Source: Sphingomonas sp. Ant H11
GTDB lineage: Bacteria > Pseudomonadota > Alphaproteobacteria > Sphingomonadales > Sphingomonadaceae
Reading direction: 5' to 3'
DNA: 38,935 nt
NCBI RefSeq assembly: GCF_000797515.1
Contig: NZ_JSBN01000009.1
Location: forward strand, 1 to 38,935
The notes under the pieces were generated by a model. The model was not told the DNA's origin, made no database searches, and saw only the letters and a program-made list of their open reading frames with translations. The position numbers were made by a program, and so were the translations under genes. Below, piece after piece: positions 9,467 to 18,536 of the stretch. Within the stretch, counting starts at the first letter, position 1; each line of letters opens with the position of its first letter.

Positions 9467-10267
9467 ATGGTTGCCATCGCTATCGTCGCCTCAGCGCTCG
9501 CCATGTCCGCGATCGTCGGCGTGCGCTATCTCCTCGTCTCGGGTGTGTTCGCGGCGGCGACGCGCGCGCGCCATCCGGGGCTGTATGACGGCCTTTCCCC
9601 ACAAATCCGGCGCGAGATTGGCTGGAGCCTCGCCTCCGCGCTGATCTATGGCGTGCCCGCCGGCGTGCTGGCCTGGGGTTGGCAGCAGCACGGCTGGACC
9701 CTCATCTACCGCGACGTCCACGCCTATCCCTTATGGTATCTGCCGCTGTCGGTGCTGTTGTACCTCTTCGCGCACGACACCTGGTTCTACTGGACGCATC
9801 GGTGGATGCACACACCGCGCGTGTTCCGCATCGCTCATGCGGTGCATCATGACAGCCGCCCGCCGACCGCCTGGGCGGCAATGGCGTTCCACCCGATCGA
9901 GGCGGTCACCGGCGCTGTGATAATTCCGCTACTGACGCTCGGGATTCCGATCCACATCGGCGCGCTGGGCTTGGTGCTGGGCATCATGACGGTTATGGGG
10001 GTGACCAATCATATGGGGTGGGAGATTTTCCCCCGGTTCATGTGGGCCGGTCGATTAGGCGGCTGGGTGATTACCGCGAGCCATCACCAGCGACACCACG
10101 ATCTGTATCGGGGAAATTATGGGCTTTATTTCCGTTTCTGGGATCGCCTGTGCGGCACCGACAAGGGCATCGGTGATTTCTCGCGCGCGCATACGCAGGC
10201 TCGTCGGCGTCGGCGGCGCGGGGATGGGGCTGCTGCTCTCGCTGCCCGGGGCAGTGGCGACTTCTGA
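9467..10267 (+). CDS. Sterol desaturase-family membrane enzyme, candidate carotenoid ring hydroxylase
   Basis: A 266-residue di-iron membrane hydroxylase. Histidine motifs: HDTWFYWTHRWMH (103-115), HAVHH (124-128), NHMGWE (181-186) and HHQRHH (206-211). Membrane helices lie at about 4-25, 50-70, 88-105 and 145-180. It is too long for a typical CrtZ (about 160-175 residues). Its head-to-head position with crtY suggests a beta-ring hydroxylase, possibly the 2,2'-hydroxylase (CrtG) used for nostoxanthin in sphingomonads, but this is inference. The tail after DKGIGDF is arginine-rich and overlaps the next gene, so either the last 25-30 residues are poorly conserved or another frameshift is present. 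Confidence 0.72.
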   Translation: MVAIAIVASALAMSAIVGVRYLLVSGVFAAATRARHPGLYDGLSPQIRREIGWSLASALIYGVPAGVLAWGWQQHGWTLIYRDVHAYPLWYLPLSVLLYLFAHDTWFYWTHRWMHTPRVFRIAHAVHHDSRPPTAWAAMAFHPIEAVTGAVIIPLLTLGIPIHIGALGLVLGIMTVMGVTNHMGWEIFPRFMWAGRLGGWVITASHHQRHHDLYRGNYGLYFRFWDRLCGTDKGIGDFSRAHTQARRRRRRGDGAAALAARGSGDF

Positions 10268-10627
10268 TCTGGCCGTCGACATTGCCAACCTGCGCTCGCA
10301 CAAGGGTATGGTGCGCGTCTGCCTGACCGCCGACCCGGCCAATTTCCCCGCCTGCATCGACGATGCAAAGGCGGTGACGCGCTCGATCCCGGCCAGCGCC
10401 AGCGGCCTTCATTTCGACGGACTCCCCCCGGGCGGCTATGCCATTGCCGTGATCCATGACGAGAATGGCAACAAAAGCTCGATACCTTTGCCGGCATCCC
10501 CCGCGAAGGCTTTGGTTTCTCGCGCAATCCGCCCATCGCCTTTGGCCCGCCGCGCTTTTCCGCAGCCCGCTTCACCCTGACAGGTGATGCCGATCGGCAA
10601 CAGGTGCGGATGCGATACTTGCTCTAA
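10173..10627 (+). CDS. DUF2141 exported protein, apparent frameshift
   Basis: A secreted or periplasmic protein of the DUF2141 family, often found near carotenoid genes. From GTG 10173 the N-terminus is a plausible signal peptide: basic RARIRRL, hydrophobic VGVGGAGMGLLLSLPG, cleavage after AVA. ATG 10224 is an alternative start. Family features are VRVCLTADPANFPAC and GLPPGGYAIAVIHDENGN. The family expects NGNxKLDT next; the A-run at 10473-10476 appears one A short, after which another frame reads KLDTFAGIPREGFGFSRNPP to TAA at 10625. Corrected length is 151 residues. The start overlaps the upstream hydroxylase gene. Function is unknown. Confidence 0.7.
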
Positions 10628-10639
10628 TCGGGCAACAAC

Positions 10640-10665
10640 GGACCTAAAGCGGTCGCGAGGACGTT
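10640..10665 (+). promoter_or_regulatory. Weak EcfG-like promoter candidate
   Basis: GGACC, 17 bases, then CGTT, against the alphaproteobacterial general-stress consensus GGAAC-N16/17-CGTT (one mismatch in the -35). It lies 31 bases before the mipA-like start. One near-match in this much sequence could be chance. Confidence 0.25.
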
Positions 10666-10696
10666 ACCCCGCCAAATCTCTCTCTGGGAGCTGCCT

Positions 10697-11569
10697 GTGA
10701 TTGACCGTCGTTTATACCTTTCCGCCGCCGCCCTGCTGCTGGCCGGTGCCACCCCCGCGCTCGCCCAGGAAACCCCGGCGACGTCCGAACGCGATCAAAT
10801 CGCCGCGGACTTCGACAAGGACACCGTCACGGTCGGGATCGGCGGGGCGTATTTTCCGGACTATGAAGGTTCGAAGACCTATCGGTTCACGCCCGCCCCG
10901 GTCGCGATCGGGTCGGTCAAGGGCTTCGCTTTCTCGGTCGTCGGGAACCGCGCGAGCCTGGATGTGATCCCCAACCGCCCCGGCCAGACGCTCGATCTGC
11001 AATTGGGCCCGGTCGGCGTGGTCAATTTTGATCGCTCCAGCCTCTCCAGCATCGATGACCCGCGCATTCGCGCGTTGGGCAAGCGCGGCACCGCGATCGA
11101 GCTTGGCGGCTATGTCGGGATTGGCAAGACCGGCGTGATCACCAGCCCGTACGACAAGGTGTCGGTGTCGGTCAGCTATCGCAAGGGTGTATCCGGCGGC
11201 CATCGCAGCGACATTTGGGAACCGCAATTCACCTATCTCACCCCGCTCAGCACCAAGGCCGCAGTCGGCCTGTACGCCTCGGCCGAACATGTCGGTCAGG
11301 GCTATGCCGACAGTTATTTCAGCATCACGCCAACGCAGGCGCTGGCCAGCGGCCTGCCGACCTACAATGCCCACAGCGGCTGGAAGAGCTATTCGGTCGG
11401 CGGGTTCGTGACCTATTCGCTGACCGGCAATTTGCTGCACGGCTTCAAGGTACTGGCGGGGGGTAGCTACTCACGCGAACTGGGTGACTTTTCTTATAGC
11501 CCGGTCACCCGCATTGCCGGGTCCCCCAACCAATGGCTGGGCGCGCTCGGACTCGCTTATACCTTCTGA
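10697..11569 (+). CDS. MipA/OmpV family outer-membrane protein
   Basis: A 290-residue beta-barrel-type protein. It has a signal peptide (RRLYLSAAALLLAGATPALAQ, cleavage about residue 23) and then the family's N-terminal VTVGIGGAYFPDYEGSKTYRFTPAP segment. Alternating strands run to a C-terminal ALGLAYTF, with the terminal aromatic expected for outer-membrane barrels. Start GTG 10697 follows a GGGAG Shine-Dalgarno. MipA of E. coli is a scaffold for murein synthases; in most relatives the role is undefined, so only the family is assigned. Confidence 0.85.
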   Translation: MIDRRLYLSAAALLLAGATPALAQETPATSERDQIAADFDKDTVTVGIGGAYFPDYEGSKTYRFTPAPVAIGSVKGFAFSVVGNRASLDVIPNRPGQTLDLQLGPVGVVNFDRSSLSSIDDPRIRALGKRGTAIELGGYVGIGKTGVITSPYDKVSVSVSYRKGVSGGHRSDIWEPQFTYLTPLSTKAAVGLYASAEHVGQGYADSYFSITPTQALASGLPTYNAHSGWKSYSVGGFVTYSLTGNLLHGFKVLAGGSYSRELGDFSYSPVTRIAGSPNQWLGALGLAYTF

Positions 11570-11779
11570 GGAAGCCGCCATTCGACCGGCAGAAGCGCAT
11601 CGGCGCGACTGCCGGGTCGTCTGCATTTGGTCGCGAAAAGGTCGGCAGCTCGACCGTAACTCGCTCTAACTGGCGCAAACTTGATCAACGCCGCGAAATC
11701 CAGTCTTGCGTCGCCACGCCCGAGGTGCCACGCAGCCTGCGCCAGAAGGCCCGTTTCACGATAAAGAGGGTTCGCCCGC

Positions 11780-12793
11780 ATGACCGATCTCCCCCAGGAC
11801 TCCGGCGCACAGCTGCTCGAGCGACTCGAAGCGGGTGCCGAACGGCGCAGCGAACGCCGCGAATTCTTCCGCACCGCGCTTGGCGCAGGGGCGATCGCTG
11901 CGGTGGGCGCCGCAGCCGTGACGCTTGGCTCGCGTGCCATGGCGGACACCACCAGCGATACCAACCTTCTGAACATCCTGCTCAATTTCGAATATCTTGA
12001 AGCGCAATTCTATGCCTTCGCCGTCACCGGCGCGGGCCTTCCCAGCGCCCAGCTCGCCCCCGGCAGCGCCAGCACCACCACCGTCGGCGCAGTGACCGGC
12101 GGCAAGCAAGTCAGCTTCACCGATCCGCTCGTCGCGAAATATGCGCGCGAGATCGCCAATGAAAAGGCAGCGCAAGTCGCCTTCCTGCGCGCTACGCTGG
12201 GTACCGCCGTCGTCGCCCAGCCCGCGATCGATATCGGCAGCACCGCGACCAGCGCCTTCAGCGTGGCGATGCGTGCGGCCAACGTGGTCGCGTCGGGCGT
12301 GGCCTTCGATCCCTATGCCAGCGACGAGAATTTCTTGCTGTCCGCCTTCTTCATGGAAGATGTCGTGGTCACCGCATACAAGGCGGCGGCACAGCTTATT
12401 TCCACCCCCGCCTATCGCGATGCCGGTGCCGGACTGCTGGCGGCGCATGCGTATCACGCCGCGCTGATCCGCACCGTCCTGTACACCAAGGGCGCGACGA
12501 CCGCCGCGCTGCGGACTCAGGCCGACGCGATTTCTGCGGTCCGCGACACGCTGGACGGGACGACCAAGGACGATGTCGGCATTTCGCCGGCAGCGATCGC
12601 CAACAGCCAGCTTGCGGCGCTCAATGGCTTGACCGCCTCGAACATCGTCCCCGCCGGTACCGATGGCATCGCCTATGGCCGCCTCGTGGCGAACGTGCTC
12701 AACATCTTCTATCTCAACAGCCTGGCAGTGACGAAGGGCGGGTTCTACCCGAACGGCCTCAACGCCACCGTCGTCACCAGCGCGGCCAACTGA
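11780..12793 (+). CDS. Ferritin-like domain protein with Tat-type signal (first of tandem pair)
   Basis: A 337-residue protein of the exported ferritin-like family (Ferritin_2 type). RREFF (26-30) followed by the hydrophobic ALGAGAIAAVGAAAVTLG fits a twin-arginine signal. Possible metal ligands lie in NFEYLEAQFY (69-78), YAREIANEKAAQ, ASDENFLLSAFFMED and HAYHAALIR, the four-helix pattern of this family. It is followed after 43 bases by a paralogue of nearly equal length. The native activity is unknown; related proteins occur with stress or desiccation genes in other bacteria. Confidence 0.82.
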   Translation: MTDLPQDSGAQLLERLEAGAERRSERREFFRTALGAGAIAAVGAAAVTLGSRAMADTTSDTNLLNILLNFEYLEAQFYAFAVTGAGLPSAQLAPGSASTTTVGAVTGGKQVSFTDPLVAKYAREIANEKAAQVAFLRATLGTAVVAQPAIDIGSTATSAFSVAMRAANVVASGVAFDPYASDENFLLSAFFMEDVVVTAYKAAAQLISTPAYRDAGAGLLAAHAYHAALIRTVLYTKGATTAALRTQADAISAVRDTLDGTTKDDVGISPAAIANSQLAALNGLTASNIVPAGTDGIAYGRLVANVLNIFYLNSLAVTKGGFYPNGLNATVVTSAAN

Positions 12794-12836
12794 GCGCCGC
12801 CTTCTTTATTGCCTTCGCCCGTATGGGAGAGTTACC

Positions 12837-13853
12837 GTGAACGACAGCGATATCCTCGTGCCAGCCCCCGATGCCAAGGAGCGCCGCCGCGCCGGGCGTC
12901 GTCACTTCCTGCGCAGCGCGAGCGTGGCGACGCTCGCCTTCGGCGGCAGCGCACTGCTTTCTGCCTGCGGCGGTTCGGGCACTTCGACCCCGAGCGCGAC
13001 CGACAGCTCGACGCCGACGCCAAGCCCAAGCTCGACCGACACGCTGAACGATCAGGACAGCTTCAACTTCCTGCTCAACCTCGCCTATCTCCAGGCGCAA
13101 TTCTACACCGTCGCGGTGACTGGCGCGGGCCTGCCCAACGCCTTGATCGCCAAGGGCGACGGCAACCAGACCGTGCAGGGCGCGGTAACGGGCGGGCGGC
13201 AAGTCACCTTCACCGATCCGCTGGTCGCACAATATGCGCGCGAGATCGCCGCCGATAAGGTTGCGCATGTCGCGTTCCTCCGCTCGGCGCTGGGTGCGGC
13301 GACGGTGGCGCAGCCTGCGATCAACATCGATGGCAGCGCGAGCGGCGCCTTCAGCGCGCTGGCGCAGGCGGCAACCGTCGTGGCGGCAGGCGCGGCGTTC
13401 GATCCTTATGCCAGCGACGAGAACTTCCTGCTGGCAGCGTTCATGCTGGAAGACGTGGTCGTCACCGCCTATACCGGTCGCCAATCGACGATCGCGACCA
13501 CCCTGCTGATCGATGCGGCGGCAGGCATTCACGCCACCACGTCGTATCACGCCGGGCTGATCCGCACCGTGCTCTACGCCAAGGGCTCGGTCTCGACTCC
13601 GTCGCTGCTGACCAATGCTGGCCTTATCAGCAATGCGCGCGACGCATTCGACGGATCGACCGATCTCGACCAGGGCATTGTCGGCGATTCGGTCACGTCG
13701 AACATTTCCCCGCTCGACAGCAACGGCCTCGCGCTCGCCCGCACCGCGGGCCAGGTGCTCAACGTGCTGTATCTCAATAAGAATGCGGTGGTTGGCGGCG
13801 GGTTCTTCCCCGGCGGCGTCAACGGCAATATCAAGACCAGCGCGGCAAACTGA
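12837..13853 (+). CDS. Ferritin-like domain Tat lipoprotein (second of tandem pair)
   Basis: A 338-residue paralogue of the preceding gene; both share the segments VTFTDPLVA, YAREIA, FDPYASDENFLL, EDVVVTAY, LIRTVLY and the C-terminal TSAAN. The N-terminus differs: RRHFL (21-25) plus a lipobox LSAC (41-44) makes this one a Tat-exported lipoprotein, followed by a Ser/Thr/Pro-rich linker. One copy thus looks soluble or periplasmic and the other membrane-tethered. Start GTG 12837 follows GGGAG. Confidence 0.82.
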   Translation: MNDSDILVPAPDAKERRRAGRRHFLRSASVATLAFGGSALLSACGGSGTSTPSATDSSTPTPSPSSTDTLNDQDSFNFLLNLAYLQAQFYTVAVTGAGLPNALIAKGDGNQTVQGAVTGGRQVTFTDPLVAQYAREIAADKVAHVAFLRSALGAATVAQPAINIDGSASGAFSALAQAATVVAAGAAFDPYASDENFLLAAFMLEDVVVTAYTGRQSTIATTLLIDAAAGIHATTSYHAGLIRTVLYAKGSVSTPSLLTNAGLISNARDAFDGSTDLDQGIVGDSVTSNISPLDSNGLALARTAGQVLNVLYLNKNAVVGGGFFPGGVNGNIKTSAAN

Positions 13854-13904
13854 GCGACATTACGGGGCTTTGCAGCCGCCGCCAATGCGCCTAGACTGAC
13901 ACCA

Positions 13905-15952
<2,048 letters not shown>

Positions 15953-15960
15953 TTCAACAA

Positions 15961-15985
15961 AAAAGGGAGGCAACGCCTCCCTTTT
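15961..15985. terminator. Bidirectional intrinsic terminator between thiC and the graspetide locus
   Basis: AAAAGGGAGGC, an AAC loop and GCCTCCCTTTT form a perfect 11-bp stem flanked by an A-run on the left and T-run on the right. It serves thiC (plus strand, 8 bases after its stop) and the convergent precursor gene (minus strand). Confidence 0.88.
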
Positions 15986-16005
15986 CCATACATATCGTTA
16001 TAAAA

Positions 16006-16212
16006 CTAGGCAGCCAAACCTTCGTTTGGTCGGTCTTCATCCTGCCGATTATCTTTTTCGGCGGCATACGTCGATTCTCTCGAACTCGTGGAGTTGCCTG
16101 AACCGTAGATGCGGTACGCATCACCCGAAGCAGGCTTCCAATTCCAGTCCTTTGCCTCAATCACTTCGCTTGCTTGCATCTTTTCAAGATAACGCAGTCC
16201 AAAAACGCCCAT
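16006..16212 (-). CDS. Putative graspetide (microviridin-like) RiPP precursor peptide
   Basis: A 68-residue peptide immediately downstream of an ATP-grasp peptide ligase; the intergenic gap is 9 bases. Its ribosome-binding site AGGAG overlaps the ligase's TAG stop, so translation is likely coupled. Residues 4-10 (FGLRYLE) resemble the PFFARFLE helix of microviridin leaders that docks on the ligase. After a W/Y-containing middle (DWNWKP, YRIYG), the C-terminal 31 residues are crowded with Ser/Thr (38, 41-44, 47, 48) followed by Lys53 and acidic residues (46, 52, 54, 58-60, 64). That is the composition needed for side-chain ester or amide macrocycles. The TxKYPSD microviridin core is absent. 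The product is predicted, not known. Confidence 0.72.
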   Translation of the reverse strand: MGVFGLRYLEKMQASEVIEAKDWNWKPASGDAYRIYGSGNSTSSRESTYAAEKDNRQDEDRPNEGLAA

Positions 16213-16221
16213 TGCCCGCTC

Positions 16222-17181
16222 CTACATGCTCCTGATCAACGAACTAGCGATTTTCTCTGAGATAGGCAAGTTTAGCAAGTCCTCGATCCATAGCCATTGC
16301 CCTGCAGAGTTGACTTCGAGATACCACCACTTCCCATCCTTATCGACGATGAAGTCGAACGCTCCATAGGATAGACCTAACCTAGCCATAATGGACGACA
16401 CTTGCATATCTATTTCATTTGGAAGCGAAATTTCCGAGTGAGGCGTGTTTGCAACGTCGTACCGACGCCAATCAACGTTCGCTCGATTGGAACGCTGGGA
16501 TTCTATTTTACAAGTAAAATTAATCCCCGAAACAAAGGTGTTTCTTACCTCAAAGTCCTTTTCGATATATCTCTGTAGGGTAATTGGATTTTCCGAGTCT
16601 GGCATAAAATTGTCTAGATCATCGGGTGATATCTTGTTAACATATATGCCAGAATATCCGCCGTCAGCCGCCTTGAATATGTCCTGAGTCATAAATTTTA
16701 TGGCTGTAGGACCGGCCTCGCTGAACCTTCGTAACGCTTTTTGATCATTGGACGAAATCATATCCGGGATATTGAAGCCAACTGATCTTGCCAATTCAAA
16801 TTGAAAGTATTTATTATCCGCCAAGGAGGAGTTTGATATTGGATTCATCCAATATTGACTTCGGAGAGAAGCGTATAAACCATACAGGCATCTATTCCAC
16901 TCCGATCTCCAGAGTCTAAATGAAGACGTCTCCTGTTCTGTTTGCTGTTCGAGCGTCAGGCTGACTGTCAGTCGCCGCGGCCACACGCATTTAATTTCAC
17001 TAGCACGGAACTGCCTGCCGCTTTGATTGATTACCCACTCATTTGCTGCGTGATCCAGAACCGTATTTTCTAACGAATTGACATCGAGATTTAATCGAAA
17101 GTGCGTCGCCCCGGATCGGGACAGGTGCCCCTGGACAACATCTGCGTGGGTATCAAATATATCTGCAATAATTAGAATCAC
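16222..17181 (-). CDS. ATP-grasp graspetide synthetase (MvdD-like peptide ligase)
   Basis: A 319-residue ATP-grasp enzyme of the ribosomal-peptide macrocyclase type, which phosphorylates Asp/Glu side chains of a precursor and joins them to Ser/Thr/Lys. Seen: N-terminal MILIIADIFDTHADVV; VWPRR (66-70); the WMNP...ADNKYFQFELARSVGFNIP block (111-139); an IKFM lysine (162); YIEKDFEVR (205-213); and the signature FDFI...WWYLEVNSAGQWLWIE (275-300). In the latter, D276, E289 and N291 are candidate metal ligands. EVNxxGQWxWIE is characteristic of MvdC/MvdD relatives. It is markedly more A+T-rich than its neighbours. Upstream AGGGA and a TATAAT box suit the start at 17181. No transporter or protease gene lies beside it. 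Confidence 0.85.
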   Translation of the reverse strand: MILIIADIFDTHADVVQGHLSRSGATHFRLNLDVNSLENTVLDHAANEWVINQSGRQFRASEIKCVWPRRLTVSLTLEQQTEQETSSFRLWRSEWNRCLYGLYASLRSQYWMNPISNSSLADNKYFQFELARSVGFNIPDMISSNDQKALRRFSEAGPTAIKFMTQDIFKAADGGYSGIYVNKISPDDLDNFMPDSENPITLQRYIEKDFEVRNTFVSGINFTCKIESQRSNRANVDWRRYDVANTPHSEISLPNEIDMQVSSIMARLGLSYGAFDFIVDKDGKWWYLEVNSAGQWLWIEDLLNLPISEKIASSLIRSM

Positions 17182-17239
17182 GGCTTTTCCCTAACAGTGA
17201 GCCTTATAGGATTAACCTTCTCAGGCGATTAAAATCCCG

Positions 17240-17245
17240 ATTATA
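17240..17245 (-). promoter_or_regulatory. Candidate -10 box of the graspetide operon
   Basis: TATAAT on the minus strand, 58 bases upstream of the ATP-grasp start in an A+T-rich gap (17182-17322). No good TTGACA-like -35 was found at 16-18 bases, so the call is tentative. Confidence 0.4.
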
Positions 17246-17322
17246 AGATAATGGATATTTAGAACAGTAGTGATACCCAAAAACCTGCGCATTTAAAGTA
17301 AAGCTCGGCGGCAAATTTCTCC

Positions 17323-17607
17323 CTACAAACACCGCGCAGGGTCCATCGCCTTATGCAGCACGCGCGCGATGACGAGTTTGCTGCCGTCGATCCGGTAATA
17401 GATGCGATGTTCGCGCGCCGCGATCGAGCGCACACCCTGCCGGAGGCCGCTCGCTATACCAATCTCGGGATAGTCGAGCAGACGGGCGATCGCGGCGTCG
17501 ATATCGCGCAGATACGCCTTGGCGACTTCGGGGCCGTGCGTGGTCACGCTATAATCGAAGATACCGTCGATATCGCGGACGGAGGCGGCGCGGTATACCG
17601 GCTTCAA
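17323..17607 (-). CDS. parE: ParE-type toxin (RelE/ParE superfamily), module 1
   Basis: A 94-residue toxin of the ParE group, whose studied members inhibit DNA gyrase. Typical features are YRAASVRDIDGIFDYSVTTHG at the N-terminus (two-helix hairpin) and the strand segment REHRIYYRIDGSKLVIARVLHKAMD at the C-terminus. ATG 17607 overlaps the antitoxin TGA (ATGA). It is the distal gene of the first parDE module on this strand. Target specificity is not readable. Confidence 0.85.
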   Translation of the reverse strand: MKPVYRAASVRDIDGIFDYSVTTHGPEVAKAYLRDIDAAIARLLDYPEIGIASGLRQGVRSIAAREHRIYYRIDGSKLVIARVLHKAMDPARCL

Positions 17608-17846
17608 CGCAGCCCGTGGCGCGCCAAACCCCGCGCGATGATGTCCTCGATCGTCGTCTCGACGACGGGAGACGCCAACCCCTCATCGATCGCCGCCTGC
17701 AACGCCGCCAGCTTCTCGGCATAGTCCCGGTCGCGCCGCACGAGATCGCGGACATACTCGCTGCCGCTGTCGAACCCGCCTTCGACGGCGCGCGCGTCGG
17801 TCCAGCGCTGGAGGTCGTCGGGAAGCTGGACGTTGAGCTGCGCCAT
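17604..17846 (-). CDS. parD: ParD-type antitoxin, module 1
   Basis: An 80-residue ribbon-helix-helix antitoxin: N-terminal DNA-binding MAQLNVQLPDDLQRWTDARA, then a helical region and a C-terminal toxin-binding tail ending GLARHGLR. The first ~58 residues are nearly identical to the antitoxin at 18238; the tail is different. I chose ATG 17846 because the paralogue starts at the same residue and a promoter sits directly in front. It would autorepress its operon, as known for the family. Confidence 0.87.
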   Translation of the reverse strand: MAQLNVQLPDDLQRWTDARAVEGGFDSGSEYVRDLVRRDRDYAEKLAALQAAIDEGLASPVVETTIEDIIARGLARHGLR

Positions 17847-17852
17847 CCCGGA

Positions 17853-17881
17853 AATATACGCTGCCGCGCCGATGCCGACAA
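17853..17881 (-). promoter_or_regulatory. Promoter of parDE module 1, predicted leaderless
   Basis: On the minus strand TTGTCG (17876-17881), a 17-base spacer and TATATT (17853-17858). Only 6 bases separate the -10 from ATG 17846, so the start of transcription should fall on the start codon. The same arrangement occurs at module 2. Confidence 0.65.
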
Positions 17882-17913
17882 GCGACTCAAGAACGATACC
17901 GGCACTGCGCCAC
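17873..17913. repeat. Upstream direct repeat of the parDE modules, copy 1
   Basis: The segment GCCGACAAGCG-A-CTCAA-G-AACGATACC continues as GGCACTGCGCCAC and is repeated with two substitutions at 18529-18569, in the same position relative to each antitoxin. This shows that the operon was duplicated together with its upstream region. Confidence 0.75.
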
Positions 17914-17960
17914 CTGCACCGCACCGGACAGGCTCACCTCCGACGCGGCAACGCCTTCGC

Positions 17961-18254
17961 CTACAACCACCGCCCCACGTCCATCGCACTATGCAGAACG
18001 CGCTCTACCAGCACCGCATCCGCCGCGACGGTATAGAAAATCCGATGCCGCTGAACCGTGTAGGCCCGCACGGGCGGCACCACATTTGAATGCACGCCGC
18101 CGATTTCCGGGTGGTCCAGAATGAGGCGAAACGCCGCCTCAATCCCGTCGAGATAGAGAAGGGCGCGCTCCACGCCGAACTGCTCGACGCTGTAATCGCG
18201 AATATCCGCCAGATCGCTTTCGGCCCGGCGGCTTAGCTCAAGCCGGATCGGCAC
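17961..18254 (-). CDS. parE: ParE-type toxin, module 2
   Basis: A 97-residue ParE-family toxin: RLELSRRAESDLADIRDYSVEQFG at the N-terminus and RHRIFYTVAADAVLVERVLHSAMDVGRWL at the C-terminus. It aligns with the module 1 toxin along its whole length but with much lower similarity than the antitoxins show. It overlaps the antitoxin reading frame by 17 bases. Confidence 0.85.
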   Translation of the reverse strand: MPIRLELSRRAESDLADIRDYSVEQFGVERALLYLDGIEAAFRLILDHPEIGGVHSNVVPPVRAYTVQRHRIFYTVAADAVLVERVLHSAMDVGRWL

Positions 18255-18501
18255 TCGGGTGTTGCGCGCGCAGCCCGGCGCGCAGTTCGTCGAAATAGTC
18301 GAACGGATCGCGCTCGCTCACCCCCGAGGCCCGCCCCGCGTCGATCGCCGCCTGCAACGCCGCCAGCTTCTCAGCATCCTCCCGGTCGCGCCGCATCAGC
18401 TCGCCGATATAGTCGCCAGTGCTACCGAAGCCGCCCTCGACAGCGCGCGCGTCTGCCCAACTTTGGAGATCGTCGGGAAGGATGACATTGAGTTGCGCCA
18501 T
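18238..18501 (-). CDS. parD: ParD-type antitoxin, module 2
   Basis: An 87-residue ribbon-helix-helix antitoxin, MAQLNVILPDDLQSWADARA. Its DNA-binding half almost matches module 1, and its C-terminal tail (SERDPFDYFDELRAGLRAQ) is unlike it. The start ATG 18501 sits 6 bases from a -10 box. Cross-binding to the other module's operator is likely; cross-neutralisation of the other toxin is not. Confidence 0.87.
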   Translation of the reverse strand: MAQLNVILPDDLQSWADARAVEGGFGSTGDYIGELMRRDREDAEKLAALQAAIDAGRASGVSERDPFDYFDELRAGLRAQHPSADPA

Positions 18502-18507
18502 CGCCGA

Positions 18508-18536
18508 AATATATGATGGCAGAGCAAGGCCGACAA
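18508..18536 (-). promoter_or_regulatory. Promoter of parDE module 2, predicted leaderless
   Basis: Minus strand TTGTCG (18531-18536), 17-base spacer, TATATT (18508-18513), then 6 bases to ATG 18501. The hexamers and spacing are identical to module 1, while the spacer sequence differs. Confidence 0.65.

Noticed and set aside
10173..10267. A stop-start GTGA overlap between the hydroxylase-like gene and the DUF2141 gene
   Set aside because: The TGA is not in the hydroxylase frame, which reads naturally through DKGIGDF. A coupled junction would need yet another indel, which I could not support.
15954..16160. An alternative 68-codon ORF overlapping the graspetide precursor in another frame
   Set aside because: It runs into the terminator hairpin, lacks a ribosome-binding site and has no leader-like motif. 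The frame at 16006-16212 has the AGGAG site coupled to the ligase stop.
17182..17322. A 23-codon hydrophobic ORF upstream of the ATP-grasp gene on the minus strand
   Set aside because: It has no ribosome-binding site and overlaps the likely promoter. Length and composition are expected by chance in A+T-rich DNA.
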